Positions 1 to 7,608 of a stretch of 37,461 bases of DNA are shown here, in pieces. The stretch is from Chloroflexota bacterium (GTDB lineage: Bacteria > Chloroflexota > Dormibacteria > Dormibacterales > Dormibacteraceae), in NCBI GenBank assembly GCA_005887685.1, contig VBHJ01000024.1:35467-72927 (forward strand), read 5' to 3'. Numbering within the stretch: the stretch's first letter is position 1; every line of letters begins with the position of its first letter. The notes below the pieces were generated by a model. That model did no database searches. It was not told the DNA's origin and was given only the letters and a program-made list of their open reading frames with translations. A program made the position numbers and the translations under genes.

Positions 1-607
1 ACCAGTACTTCCCGGGGTAGTAGAGGGCCGAGAAGTTCGGGTCCGAGCTGTGAGCCGTCATCAGCTTCTGGCCCACGGTCAGCAGCCCGTCCAAGCTGTC
101 AGGAGGCGTGACGCCGGCTGCTGTGAAAAAGTCCTTGCGGTAGATGATCGCGCGGCTGCCCGCGTAGTACGGGACGCAGTAGAGCTTCTTGGTCACCGTG
201 CAGGAGTCCGTCAGGGACTGAAGCCACGTGCTGGAGTTGGCGAAGCTCGACTTCTTGCCGCTGATGTCCTCGAGCGCCCCGGCCGCGGCGTACTTGGCGA
301 CCAGCGTGTTGCCCAGCTCGACCACGTCGGGAGGGCTGCTGCCCGCGTAGGCAGTATCGAGTTTGGTGCCGATGTCACCCCACTGCTGAATCTCGACGTT
401 GACGGTGACGTTCGGATACTTGACCTTGAAGTCGGCGTTGACGCCATCGACGACGCTCTTGGGCGCACTGCCGTTCATAAGCCATACGGTGAGAGTCCCG
501 GTCTCATCGGCCGGGTTGGTGCTGCTCGGTGTGGAGCCGCCACACGCGGCAGCGACGAGCGCGACGGCGATCGGAACGACGCTAAACCATGTCTTCCTGA
601 GGTTCAT
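1..607 (-). CDS. Sugar ABC transporter substrate-binding lipoprotein (5' part only)
   Basis: Reading from an ATG at 607 to the window edge gives 202 codons with no stop, so only the N-terminal half is present. The protein starts with a short basic segment and a hydrophobic stretch ending in a lipobox (VAAAC), so it should be lipid-anchored outside the membrane. A Ser/Thr-rich linker follows, then the start of a family 1 solute-binding fold: the TLTVWLMNG strand, then a QQWGDIGTKLDTA helix, then SPPDVVELGNT. This is the binding component of a CUT1-type sugar importer; the permeases would lie beyond position 1. The start codon shares ATGA with the stop of the upstream GntR gene, so the two are translationally coupled. 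The substrate is unknown; the DasR-like operators upstream make an amino sugar a fair guess. Confidence 0.88.
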   Translation of the reverse strand, partial: MNLRKTWFSVVPIAVALVAAACGGSTPSSTNPADETGTLTVWLMNGSAPKSVVDGVNADFKVKYPNVTVNVEIQQWGDIGTKLDTAYAGSSPPDVVELGNTLVAKYAAAGALEDISGKKSSFANSSTWLQSLTDSCTVTKKLYCVPYYAGSRAIIYRKDFFTAAGVTPPDSLDGLLTVGQKLMTAHSSDPNFSALYYPGKYW

Positions 608-1467
608 CCAGGCAATTTCCCCCTGTTTCTTGAATGCGGCGCCTCAGCGCCCGGTGATTGGTCGCCTCCATTGCCCCGCACCGCAGCCGGCGAGCGGCGC
701 GGGACGCCGGCCGAGCGTCCGTTGCGGCTTCGCTGCAGCACGAGGTCGGCGACCAGGCGATAGCGGTCGCCGCGGTAGATGGAGCGGACGAACTCGACGA
801 TCCGCCCTGACTCGGTGACGGTCGTCCGCTCGAAAAGAAATGCCGGAGTGTGAAGCGGGACCCCGAGGACCTCGGACTCTTCCTCGCTGGTCACCGTGGG
901 CTCGATCGACTGAGTGCCTGAGGCGATGGTGATTCCGTACCTTTCGCGCAGCAGCTCGTAGAAGGAGTGGTCTTCGAAGTCGGCGCGCGTGAGGTTCGGA
1001 ACGAGTGCCTCGGGCACGTGGAGGACTTCCATCGCCATCGGCTGCGAGTCGGCCAGGCGGAGGCGTTTGACACGGATCAACCGCGCCTCAGGCGAAACCC
1101 CGAGGCGGTGAGCGAGGCGCGCGCCGGCCAGCGTCGTCGTGAGCTCGAGGGTCCGGCTCCCAGGCGTCATTCCGCGCCGGCGCATGTCGTCGCTGAAGGA
1201 GGTCAGCGTCAGCGGCTGGGCGATCTTGGGCTCGGTGACATACGTACCGCTGCCGTGGCGGCGGTCGAGGTAGCCGTCGCGCACGAGGTCGTCCAGCGCG
1301 GCCCGCACGGTGAGCCGGGAGACGGCGAGGTCCACCGCCAGCTGGCGCTCGGCGGGAATGGGCTGCCCCACCGCGAGCGACTCGATCAGGTCCAGGACGC
1401 GGTCGCGCGTCTCTTCTTGCTTGCTCACGTCGGCCCCATCCCCCGCCTGCGGCGGGTACTTCCCCAT
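604..1467 (-). CDS. GntR family transcriptional regulator (HutC subfamily, UTRA domain)
   Basis: Up to 287 residues. A winged helix-turn-helix occupies about residues 22-78 (PAERQLA, SRLTVRAALDDLVRDGYL, then the wing RHGSGTYV), followed by a UTRA effector domain to about 245 (MAMEVLHVPEALVPNL, ending in SIYRGDRYRLVADL). UTRA domains bind small molecules, often phosphorylated sugars. The ATG at 1467 lies inside a perfect inverted repeat (1459-1478). A GTG at 1428, preceded by a G-rich stretch, starts just before the HTH and may be the real start. The last 40 or so residues are Arg/Pro/Gly-rich and lie beyond the usual UTRA end, and the stop overlaps the binding-protein ATG. It probably represses its own sugar-uptake operon through the sites at 1539-1554 and 1484-1499. 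Confidence 0.9.
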   Translation of the reverse strand: MGKYPPQAGDGADVSKQEETRDRVLDLIESLAVGQPIPAERQLAVDLAVSRLTVRAALDDLVRDGYLDRRHGSGTYVTEPKIAQPLTLTSFSDDMRRRGMTPGSRTLELTTTLAGARLAHRLGVSPEARLIRVKRLRLADSQPMAMEVLHVPEALVPNLTRADFEDHSFYELLRERYGITIASGTQSIEPTVTSEEESEVLGVPLHTPAFLFERTTVTESGRIVEFVRSIYRGDRYRLVADLVLQRSRNGRSAGVPRRSPAAVRGNGGDQSPGAEAPHSRNRGKLPG

Positions 1468-1478
1468 GAATGGGGAAG
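1459..1478. repeat. Inverted repeat CTTCCCCAT-GA-ATGGGGAAG
   Basis: Nine-base arms pair perfectly around a two-base centre. On the minus strand the motif TTCATGGGGA followed by GT and a GC-rich tail recurs at about 13921-13957, so this looks like a member of a dispersed intergenic element rather than a site private to the GntR gene. It sits in the leader of the GntR transcript or over its upstream start codon. Confidence 0.55.
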
Positions 1479-1483
1479 ATCCA

Positions 1484-1499
1484 AGTGGTATTGCCCTCC
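1484..1499 (-). promoter_or_regulatory. Second, weaker GntR/DasR-type operator
   Basis: AGTGGTATTGCCCTCC matches 13 of 16 positions of the main site at 1539-1554 read on its minus strand. It lies downstream of the proposed transcription start of the GntR gene, where a bound repressor would block elongation. Confidence 0.5.
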
Positions 1500-1518
1500 C
1501 GGCTGGCGCATCTGCGGT

Positions 1519-1547
1519 AGTTAAGCACAGATCGGCAAAGTGGTCAA
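1519..1547 (-). promoter_or_regulatory. Candidate promoter of the GntR/sugar ABC operon
   Basis: On the minus strand, TTGACC (1547-1542) is followed after 17 bases by TTAACT (1524-1519), which carries an upstream TG (extended -10). The -35 hexamer lies inside the operator at 1539-1554, so operator occupancy would exclude RNA polymerase. Confidence 0.45.
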
Positions 1548-1554
1548 TACCACT
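1539..1554. promoter_or_regulatory. DasR/NagR-like operator AGTGGTCAATACCACT
   Basis: Perfect AGTGGT/ACCACT arms enclose CAAT. This closely resembles the published dre consensus of the amino-sugar regulators DasR/NagR (AGTGGTCTAGACCACT), which belong to the same GntR-HutC subfamily as the adjacent gene. It overlaps the candidate -35 element. Confidence 0.6.
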
Positions 1555-1652
1555 TTTCGTGGCCGCCGGACCTCAGGTAGCGAAGGCGGGGACCGGGTTA
1601 TCCAGATGGGGTCGCCTCGGCGCGAACTACAAACTCACCTGGAGGCTTGGAG

Positions 1653-1913
1653 ATGCATCTCATCGGGTTTTTGATCATGGGGGCCATCGTCGGCTGGCTG
1701 GCCGGCAAGATCATGAGCGGGCACGGCTACGGCATCATCTGGGACGTCGTCCTCGGCATCGTCGGCTCATTCGTCGGCGGCTTTGTCTTCTCGTTGCTCT
1801 TCGGCACGCAACCGACCGGCCTGGTCATCTCGTTCATCGTCGCGCTGATCGGAGCGGTCGTCCTGGTCGCGATCGTGCACATGGTCAAGCGGGAGTCGAT
1901 CCGCACGACCTGA
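1653..1913 (+). CDS. GlsB/YeaQ/YmgE family membrane protein
   Basis: An 86-residue integral membrane protein with three hydrophobic helices separated by glycine-rich turns. It carries the family pattern (IGFLIMGAIVGWLAGKIM near the N-terminus, a GYGIIWDVVLGIVGSFVGG centre and a C-terminal helix from about residue 60). The family (transglycosylase-associated or general stress proteins) is widespread and its biochemical role is unsettled. The ATG at 1653 has GGAGG at 1641-1645, seven bases upstream, and is preferred to the TTG two codons earlier. It appears monocistronic. Confidence 0.88.
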   Translation: MHLIGFLIMGAIVGWLAGKIMSGHGYGIIWDVVLGIVGSFVGGFVFSLLFGTQPTGLVISFIVALIGAVVLVAIVHMVKRESIRTT

Positions 1914-2040
1914 GGTCAGGTTCTCTTCGTCACCAAAACGTTGGGGCAACGGCCCGGGGTAACCGCGACCACTGAATTGTTTCTTTGGTAGGCGCGAGTC
2001 GAAGGATGCGCAAATCATTGCCAAGGAGGTGAGTCGTGAG

Positions 2041-2211
2041 ATGCTTGCTGCACTGATCGTCCTCGTTCTCCTGCTTCTGATCTTCGGAGGCGGGGGTCTG
2101 CTGTCGTCTGGGCTGCAAATTCTGTGGATCATTCTTCTGATCGGCCTCGTTCTCTGGGCCCTTGGATTCGTCTTCCGTGGAACCAGCGGCGGACGCTGGT
2201 ACCGCTGGTAG
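2041..2211 (+). CDS. Short hydrophobic membrane protein
   Basis: A 56-residue protein made almost entirely of two transmembrane helices (LAALIVLVLLLLIFGGGGLL and LQILWIILLIGLVLWALGFVF), ending in an RWYRW tail. Such 'hydrophobic proteins' with a C-terminal Gly-rich, RWYRW-like end are common in actinobacteria and relatives and have no assigned function. AAGGAGG at 2023-2029 serves the ATG at 2041; an in-frame GTG at 2029 overlaps that ribosome binding site and is unlikely to be the start. A strong terminator follows at 2234. Confidence 0.75.
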   Translation: MLAALIVLVLLLLIFGGGGLLSSGLQILWIILLIGLVLWALGFVFRGTSGGRWYRW

Positions 2212-2233
2212 CAGGCGACCGATAGTTCGGTGA

Positions 2234-2262
2234 CGAGCGCCGCGGCCCGCGGCGCTCGTTTT
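2234..2262 (+). terminator. Rho-independent terminator
   Basis: CGAGCGCCGCGG and CCGCGGCGCTCG form a 12-base GC-rich stem and are followed by TTTT. It closes the transcription unit of the short membrane protein at 2041-2211. Confidence 0.85.
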
Positions 2263-2369
2263 GCCGAATTCCGCACACCTGGCGTCAGCCGCGGGTTCTG
2301 GTGGCGCGCTCAAGCGCCGCGCATGAATGGCGCAGCCGGGACTTAGGCTTGTGCAACGTTAGTCGGCGT

Positions 2370-2645
2370 ATGGCCCGTCCAGTCGATGCCCGAGCGGAGA
2401 TCTCTGGCGCGTTCACCCTTGGAGGACTGGGCCTGGGCGGCCTTTACTTTCCGATCGGCGGTTTCATTCTCGGGGTCGCGGGGACGGTTCTCGCGATCCG
2501 GGCCCTGCGCCGGGACCGGGACAGCGCCGGCGCGATCTGGGCGCTGTGCCTCTGCACCACCGACATGGCGCTGAGCCTTTCCGGCTTTATCTGGAGCTTG
2601 ATGACTGGCCTCCTCGGAATCGTCACCTCCCCCGCCCCGCCCTAG
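2370..2645 (+). CDS. Small two-helix membrane protein (DUF4190-like)
   Basis: From the ATG at 2370 the product has 91 residues with two hydrophobic segments (FTLGGLGLGGLYFPIGGFILGV and a second from about residue 58), separated by a basic loop (RALRRDRD). The Gly-rich first helix, then an ALRR-type loop, then a second helix resembles DUF4190-type proteins, but the match is loose. The frame is open back to 2301. The LURP-one gene follows after 13 bases, suggesting cotranscription. Function unknown. Confidence 0.5.
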   Translation: MARPVDARAEISGAFTLGGLGLGGLYFPIGGFILGVAGTVLAIRALRRDRDSAGAIWALCLCTTDMALSLSGFIWSLMTGLLGIVTSPAPP

Positions 2646-2658
2646 ACTGACGTTCGCG

Positions 2659-3162
2659 ATGGCCACATCCGGCTGGTCGACCTACCTGCTGCGCCGGCAG
2701 CTCTTTTCGACCGGCGAAGACTTCTGGATCCATAACGCCCAGGGCGAGAACGTGTACAAGCTGGATGGCAAGGTCCTTGTCCTCACCCAGACATTCTCCC
2801 TGCAGGACGTCAATGGCAACGAGGTGGCGCGGATGCAGGCGGAGATGTTGACGCTCCGCAAGACGATGGACATCGAGCGCAGCGGGCAGGTCGTGGCCAC
2901 CGTCAAGAAGGCGTTCTTCAATGTCTTGAGCCAAAGCTTCTCCGCTGAAGTCGCCGGCGACGGCGAGCTCCAGGCGCAGGGCGACATCCTGAACCACGAG
3001 TTTCAGATCACCGCGGGTGGGCAGGTTGTGGCGACGATCTCCAAGCAGTGGTTCGCCGCTGACTTCATGTACGGGATCGCGATCGCGCCCGGCCAGGATG
3101 AGGTGCTGCTTCTATGCATCGCCATCAGCATTGACGAGATGTCGGAGAGAGACCGCCGCTAG
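2659..3162 (+). CDS. LURP-one-related (Tubby C-terminal-like) family protein
   Basis: 167 residues. The pattern is characteristic of the LOR family: an N-terminal YLLRRQLFSTGEDFWIHNAQGENVYKLDGK segment, repeated short beta strands with 'D..G..VA..Q' turns (SLQDVNGNEVARMQ), then a WFAADFMYGIAI hydrophobic C-terminal helix and a Glu/Arg tail. Members fold as a 12-stranded beta barrel around a central helix, as in Tubby and phospholipid scramblases; bacterial members have no established function. The GrpB-family gene begins three bases after the stop, so they are probably cotranscribed. Confidence 0.85.
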   Translation: MATSGWSTYLLRRQLFSTGEDFWIHNAQGENVYKLDGKVLVLTQTFSLQDVNGNEVARMQAEMLTLRKTMDIERSGQVVATVKKAFFNVLSQSFSAEVAGDGELQAQGDILNHEFQITAGGQVVATISKQWFAADFMYGIAIAPGQDEVLLLCIAISIDEMSERDRR

Positions 3163-3165
3163 AGA

Positions 3166-3897
3166 TTGGACGATGAGATTTTCGAAGCCTGGCGCGAGCG
3201 TGTGCGCTCAGGCGACGAGACCGCAACGATCATCAACCTGTACGAGCTCGAAGCGCGACCGCGCGGGTTGAGGCCGGAACAGCTCCCAAACGAGGAACGG
3301 ATCCGGCTCGCGCTCCACGCCCTGGAGACGAGGGTCCCTGGATTCGAGGTCGCTCCGGACAGCGATCGGGGCATTGAGCCAATCGTGCTCGTGCCCTACG
3401 AACCGGTGTGGCCGGTGCGGTTCGAATCATGGAAAGACCGCCTGCTTGCCGCGATCGCTCCACCGCCGCGACGAATCGACCACGTCGGTTCCACCGCGGT
3501 GCCTGGACTGACCGCAAAGCCGGTCATCGACATCCAGGTGAGCGTGGACGATATTCGGAACGAGTCGACGTACGTACCTGCAATCGAATCCCTCGGCGTT
3601 CAACTGCGGAGCCGCGACGACGATCACAGGTTCTTCCGGCCGTTTGCGGGACGACCGCGCGATGTCCACATCCATGTCTGCAATGCTGGAAGCGAGTGGG
3701 AGCGGAGGCACCCGCTGTTCGTCGCCTACCTTCGAGCGGACGCCGCCGCACGGGAGGGCTACATGGAGGCGAAACAGTCAGCACAGGCCCGCTGGGCCGA
3801 TGACCGCATCGCCTACACCGAGTCGAAGGACGAGGTGATCCGCAACCTCATGGCACGCGCCGAATCGTGGGCGCGTGTCAAAGGTTGGTCGCTCTAA
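3166..3897 (+). CDS. GrpB family protein with an N-terminal extension
   Basis: 243 residues. The region from about residue 70 matches the GrpB/UPF0157 nucleotidyltransferase-like family: VPYEPVWPVRFE, the signature HVGSTAVPGLTAKPVIDIQV, a DVHIHV strand and a C-terminal helix containing YTESKDEVI. GrpB-like proteins are usually 170-180 residues. The extra 70 residues at the N-terminus (acidic, helical, containing RPEQLPNEERIRLALHALE) are not part of that fold. The start is a TTG at 3166, three bases after the LURP-one stop, with only a weak Shine-Dalgarno sequence. Molecular function not established. Confidence 0.82.
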   Translation: MDDEIFEAWRERVRSGDETATIINLYELEARPRGLRPEQLPNEERIRLALHALETRVPGFEVAPDSDRGIEPIVLVPYEPVWPVRFESWKDRLLAAIAPPPRRIDHVGSTAVPGLTAKPVIDIQVSVDDIRNESTYVPAIESLGVQLRSRDDDHRFFRPFAGRPRDVHIHVCNAGSEWERRHPLFVAYLRADAAAREGYMEAKQSAQARWADDRIAYTESKDEVIRNLMARAESWARVKGWSL

Positions 3898-3906
3898 GCC
3901 TGTCGA

Positions 3907-5409
3907 TCAGGCGGGCCCGAGCTCCCTGCCGGGCATGCAGGTCCACTTGCCGCCCACGGTGACGGTCTGCTGCTGATCATCGGTCCAATGAAGGGTGCCG
4001 TTGACATTCCCCTCGTGAAGGCCGCTGTCCGACGTGATCACGAGCAAGGCCGCACCGACAAACGTTGGCTCGGTCGGTCCGAGCGGCGAAACCGGGGCGA
4101 GCGACGCCTTGACCGAATAGGTGCCTGGGCCGTGGTACTGCTGGACGGTCGGATCGGTCGAGAACCCCAGCCAGTACCACACCTGGTTGATCTGGAAATA
4201 GGTCGCGAATGAGAACAGCTGTCCCGATGAGCCGCTGCCCGCTCCGCACGATTGGGGGCGGCCGGTCGAGATGTGACCGCTCATCGCGTCGCCGAAGTTG
4301 AGTGACTCCACCGCTGCGGGGAAATCCAGTGGGGTCAGCGCCTGCCCCTTCCCGCCTTTGGCGCTGGGACTGCTGGCGGGTGTCGGCGGCGCTGCGAAGG
4401 ACGCGGGGCCGGACGTGTAGGTTGCGCCGCCGCCCTTGACCTGAAGCCGGTAGGTCGTCGCCCTGAAAACCCGCCCCCAGCTCATATCGACCTCGGTCGA
4501 CTTCTGGCCGCCCTTGGGCACAAGGCTGGCGCCAGCCACATTGATGGGGTTTCCGGCATCGTCGAGAAGCGCGAACGCGTTTTGATTGACGTCGATTGAC
4601 GAAGGACCATCGACCACAGCCCGCAGGTGAACGACGCTCGGAGTGAGCTCGAACTTCTCCACGGTGACCTTCCAGGAACCCACCGAAGTCAACGTGGGCG
4701 ACAGCGTCAGTGGAGTGGCCGGCTGGATCTTCAGACTGACCGAAAAGCTCCACACGCCGGAGTTGGCGGAGCCTACCGCCGGCGGGCCAGGGGGGCCCTG
4801 CACGAAGTTGGAGACTGTCACGCCGAGGTGCGCCACACCGTCGGCTCCGGCACGGGGTGGCTGCATATAAGAGACGACCAGGTCGCCGATGACTCCGTTC
4901 GCCTCACCGTAGCCCGAGTTGATCGGACCGCTGTCATCGGAGATCTGGACCATCGGGTGGCCAGCCGGCAGCGACCGCAGGATCAGGACGATTCCGGCCG
5001 TGTCGGCGTAGGCGCCAACCAGGCGGACCGCTCGGCCGGAGCTTGTTTGGAGCAGGTCGGGAGTGCTCACCGCGTCCGCTGCCTGACTCAGGTTCGCGAC
5101 GGCCAGGTCCTCCACCGGGAGCCGGCCGATCGACTGCAGCGTTCCACTTGGCGGCACGGTTGGGGCAGTAGAGGGCCGCGTCAGGGGATGCGCCGCCGGC
5201 AGGAAGCCGGTCGACGACTGCAGGCGGATGAAGACGAGGCTCCCGACGATGATGACGGCGAGCGCCGCGGCGATAAGCCCGATGAGGCGAGGATGCCCGG
5301 GAGGTGCTGGGTCGTGGAGCCGCGACTCGACCTTACTCTTCAGCGCCGACGGGTAGTGGGCCTCGCCCACCGCGTCGCGCAACCTTTCGCGAATCTCTGT
5401 CTCATTCAT
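3907..5409 (-). CDS. Membrane-anchored partner of the ECF sigma factor (putative anti-sigma)
   Basis: 500 residues: a short N-terminal domain of about 40 residues (NETEIRERLRDAV, then ALKSKVESRLHD), one transmembrane helix at about 43-63 (LIGLIAAALAVIIVGSLVFI), then a long Pro/Ser/Gly-rich extracellular part with beta-rich character. The start overlaps the sigma gene by eight bases, the standard arrangement for an ECF sigma and its membrane regulator. The zinc-binding HxxxCxxC motif of ZAS anti-sigma factors is absent, so sigma binding is inferred from position and topology only. The extracellular domain resembles nothing I can name. Confidence 0.7.
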   Translation of the reverse strand: MNETEIRERLRDAVGEAHYPSALKSKVESRLHDPAPPGHPRLIGLIAAALAVIIVGSLVFIRLQSSTGFLPAAHPLTRPSTAPTVPPSGTLQSIGRLPVEDLAVANLSQAADAVSTPDLLQTSSGRAVRLVGAYADTAGIVLILRSLPAGHPMVQISDDSGPINSGYGEANGVIGDLVVSYMQPPRAGADGVAHLGVTVSNFVQGPPGPPAVGSANSGVWSFSVSLKIQPATPLTLSPTLTSVGSWKVTVEKFELTPSVVHLRAVVDGPSSIDVNQNAFALLDDAGNPINVAGASLVPKGGQKSTEVDMSWGRVFRATTYRLQVKGGGATYTSGPASFAAPPTPASSPSAKGGKGQALTPLDFPAAVESLNFGDAMSGHISTGRPQSCGAGSGSSGQLFSFATYFQINQVWYWLGFSTDPTVQQYHGPGTYSVKASLAPVSPLGPTEPTFVGAALLVITSDSGLHEGNVNGTLHWTDDQQQTVTVGGKWTCMPGRELGPA

Positions 5410-5944
5410 CGGCCAACACCTCGGGGCTCAAGCGCAGTCTCTCCAGCGCTCGGTACGTGCGCGATTTGGCGGCTTTCGTACTGATCCTCATGACCTCGGC
5501 GACCTCGTCGAAGCTGAGGTCGAGGTAGTAGCGGAGGATGACCACCAGCCGCTGGTCATGCGGGAGGCGATGAAGCGCGCGGCGCAAGTCGGCGCGGAGG
5601 GCGTGGACTTCCGGTCGGACCCGGTCTTCGACGTCGATGGCTTCGGACGACTTGATGACCCAGAACCAGCGGCTTCTCCGCATGCGCCGGCACTCGTTCG
5701 CGACGATGGCGAGCAGCCAGGGCTTCATCGCAGCCTCCCGCCGGAACCTTCCGAAATGGCGCCACGCCTTGAGCGTCGCTTCCTGGACCGCGTCCTCCGC
5801 GTCGGTATCGGAGCGCAGCATCGCCACCGCCAGCCTGTACGCTGCCGGCAGGAGGGGCTCGACCAGGGCGACGAAAGCAGCCGCGTCGCCGCCGGTCGCC
5901 TCTTGAGTCGAGGCGGCTATCACTCCACCGGTACTATCCCGCAC
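5402..5944 (-). CDS. RNA polymerase ECF-type sigma factor
   Basis: 180 residues with sigma region 2 at about 25-90 (AYRLAVAMLRSDTDAEDAVQEATLKAW, then PWLLAIVANECRRMRR) and region 4 at about 120-172 (LPHDQRLVVILRYYLDLSFDEVAEVM, then STKAAKSRTYRALERLR). It lacks regions 1 and 3, as expected for ECF sigmas. It would direct core RNA polymerase to a small set of envelope- or stress-related promoters, under control of the overlapping membrane protein downstream. The frame opens with GTG at 5944; a second GTG at 5923 is an alternative that leaves region 2 intact. The divergent LysE gene begins 23 bases away. Confidence 0.92.
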   Translation of the reverse strand: MRDSTGGVIAASTQEATGGDAAAFVALVEPLLPAAYRLAVAMLRSDTDAEDAVQEATLKAWRHFGRFRREAAMKPWLLAIVANECRRMRRSRWFWVIKSSEAIDVEDRVRPEVHALRADLRRALHRLPHDQRLVVILRYYLDLSFDEVAEVMRISTKAAKSRTYRALERLRLSPEVLADE

Positions 5945-5967
5945 GCCCCCCGAAAGTCCCGCGGATC

Positions 5968-6603
5968 ATGATGGGCCCGATGCCTGGTGTCACGACCATC
6001 CTTCTGTTCGGGCTTGCCACCTTCATCCTGACCATCTCGCCGGGGCCGGGTGTGCTGTACGTCACGGCTCGGAGCCTCGCCCAGGGCCGCCGGGCGGGCT
6101 TCGCCTCGATGTTCGGAATCGAGGCCGGCGAGCTCATGTGGATCGCGGCCGCGGCGACGGGCGTCGCGGCCGTCCTCTCAGCCTCGGTGTCGGCGCTGAC
6201 CTTCCTGCGCTTTGCGGGTGCCGCATACCTGATCTTCCTCGGCATCCAGCGCTGGCGCGACGCCGGTGTGTCGGAACCCCCCCAGCCTGCCGGCCTCGGC
6301 CGCGTCTTCGCCCAGGGCTTCGTGACGCAGATTCTCAATCCGAAGGTCGCCGTGTTCTTCGTCGCCTTCCTGCCGCAGTTTCTCAACCCGGTCCATCCCA
6401 TCGCGCCTCAGGTCGCGGTGCTCGGCGCCGTGTACATAGGGATCGCCATCGCGGTCGATGCGTCATACGTGATGAGCGCGGCCTCGCTTTCAAGCCGATT
6501 CATCGCGAGCGCCGCCGCGAGGAGGCGGACGGGCCGCATCGCCGCCGCGAGCTACGTCGCGCTGGGCCTTGCGGCGGCCGCAACCGGGGTCAAGAAGCCT
6601 TAG
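5968..6603 (+). CDS. LysE/RhtB family amino-acid exporter
   Basis: 211 residues, about six transmembrane helices. The family signature is clear: N-terminal FILTISPGPGVLYVTARSLAQGRRAGF, the FLRFAGAAYLIFLGIQRWRD segment, and FAQGFVTQILNPKVAVFFVAFLPQFL in the second half. LysE/RhtB proteins export amino acids or derivatives such as homoserine and threonine. The substrate cannot be told from sequence. Several Met codons lie at the start (5968, 5971, 5980), and the hydrophobic core begins right after them. It is followed by a hairpin at 6603-6630. Confidence 0.92.
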   Translation: MMGPMPGVTTILLFGLATFILTISPGPGVLYVTARSLAQGRRAGFASMFGIEAGELMWIAAAATGVAAVLSASVSALTFLRFAGAAYLIFLGIQRWRDAGVSEPPQPAGLGRVFAQGFVTQILNPKVAVFFVAFLPQFLNPVHPIAPQVAVLGAVYIGIAIAVDASYVMSAASLSSRFIASAAARRRTGRIAAASYVALGLAAAATGVKKP

Positions 6604-6630
6604 CCGGAACGCGGCCGGGGCCGTTCCGGC
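6603..6630 (+). terminator. Hairpin after the LysE gene
   Basis: GCCGGAACG (6603-6611) pairs with CGTTCCGGC (6622-6630) across a 10-base GC-rich loop. There is no clear T-run, so it may be a weak terminator or a transcript-end stabiliser before the CorA gene. Confidence 0.45.
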
Positions 6631-6645
6631 ACACTTTGCCTAGCC

Positions 6646-7608
6646 TTGCGAACCCTGATCACGACCGCCGGCAAACAGGAATCGACTGCGACCGATGCGA
6701 TCGTCAAGTGTTTCAACGAGGCGCCGGACGCCGGGTTCTGGCTGGACATCGAGGCGCCAGACGATTCCGACTTCCACCTCCTCGAGAACACGTTCAAATT
6801 CCACCAGCTGACCATCGAAGACATCCGGCACCAGGACCAGAGACCGAAAGTCGACGAGTACAACGACTACAACTTCGTGGTGCTATTCGTGGCCGAGTGG
6901 CAGCAAGAAGAGATCGTCCTCCGCGAGCACCACATGTTCGTCGGCTCGCACTACCTGATCACCGTGCACAACGAGCCGTCGCAGCAGCTGAAGGACTTGC
7001 AGGAGCGGATTCACAAGAACCCCGAATTGACCCATGGCAAGCCGGCTTTCATCACCTACCTGACCATCGACGCCCTGGTCGACGCCAATTTCCCGGTCCT
7101 CGAAAAGCTCGACGACATGGTCGATCAGCTCGAGGACGACATCATCCAGAAAGCATCGCCGAAGGCACTCGGAAGCATCTACACCCTGAAGCACACCGTC
7201 ACCGAGCTCCGGATATTCCTGGGCGCTCAGCGCGACGTCTTCCAGCGGTTGATCACCCACGGCATCCATCTCCAGCAGCAGGACATGACCCTTTACTACC
7301 GCGACGTGTTCGACCACATCATGCGGCAGTACGAAACCGTCGACTCGCTCCGCGACCTGCTGTCAAGCGCGATGGACGTCTACCTGTCGACGGTGTCGAA
7401 CCGCGTCAACGAGACGACGAAAGCGCTGACCGTGATCGCGAGCCTGTTTCTTCCGTTGAGCTTCCTCACAGGTTTCTACGGCATGAACTTCGTGTATCTC
7501 ACGCAGGTTCTCGAGACGCCCTACGCCGCGTTCGCGGTCGGCGTCGGCACCATGGTCATCGCGACCGTGATCCAGCTCGTGCTGTTCAGGCGGCGCGGCT
7601 GGATCTAG
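6646..7608 (+). CDS. corA: CorA family magnesium/divalent cation channel
   Basis: 320 residues. A soluble alpha/beta N-terminal domain (about 1-150) with the FWLDIEAPDD segment leads into a long stalk helix and two C-terminal transmembrane helices at about 262-282 and 292-313. The diagnostic YGMN motif (GMN at residues 279-281) ends the first helix and forms the selectivity filter at the pore mouth. The C-terminus is basic (RRRGWI), as in CorA. Known members form homopentamers that admit Mg2+ and sometimes Co2+ or Ni2+. It starts with TTG at 6646. The methyltransferase gene begins on the base after its stop. Confidence 0.93.
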   Translation: MRTLITTAGKQESTATDAIVKCFNEAPDAGFWLDIEAPDDSDFHLLENTFKFHQLTIEDIRHQDQRPKVDEYNDYNFVVLFVAEWQQEEIVLREHHMFVGSHYLITVHNEPSQQLKDLQERIHKNPELTHGKPAFITYLTIDALVDANFPVLEKLDDMVDQLEDDIIQKASPKALGSIYTLKHTVTELRIFLGAQRDVFQRLITHGIHLQQQDMTLYYRDVFDHIMRQYETVDSLRDLLSSAMDVYLSTVSNRVNETTKALTVIASLFLPLSFLTGFYGMNFVYLTQVLETPYAAFAVGVGTMVIATVIQLVLFRRRGWI

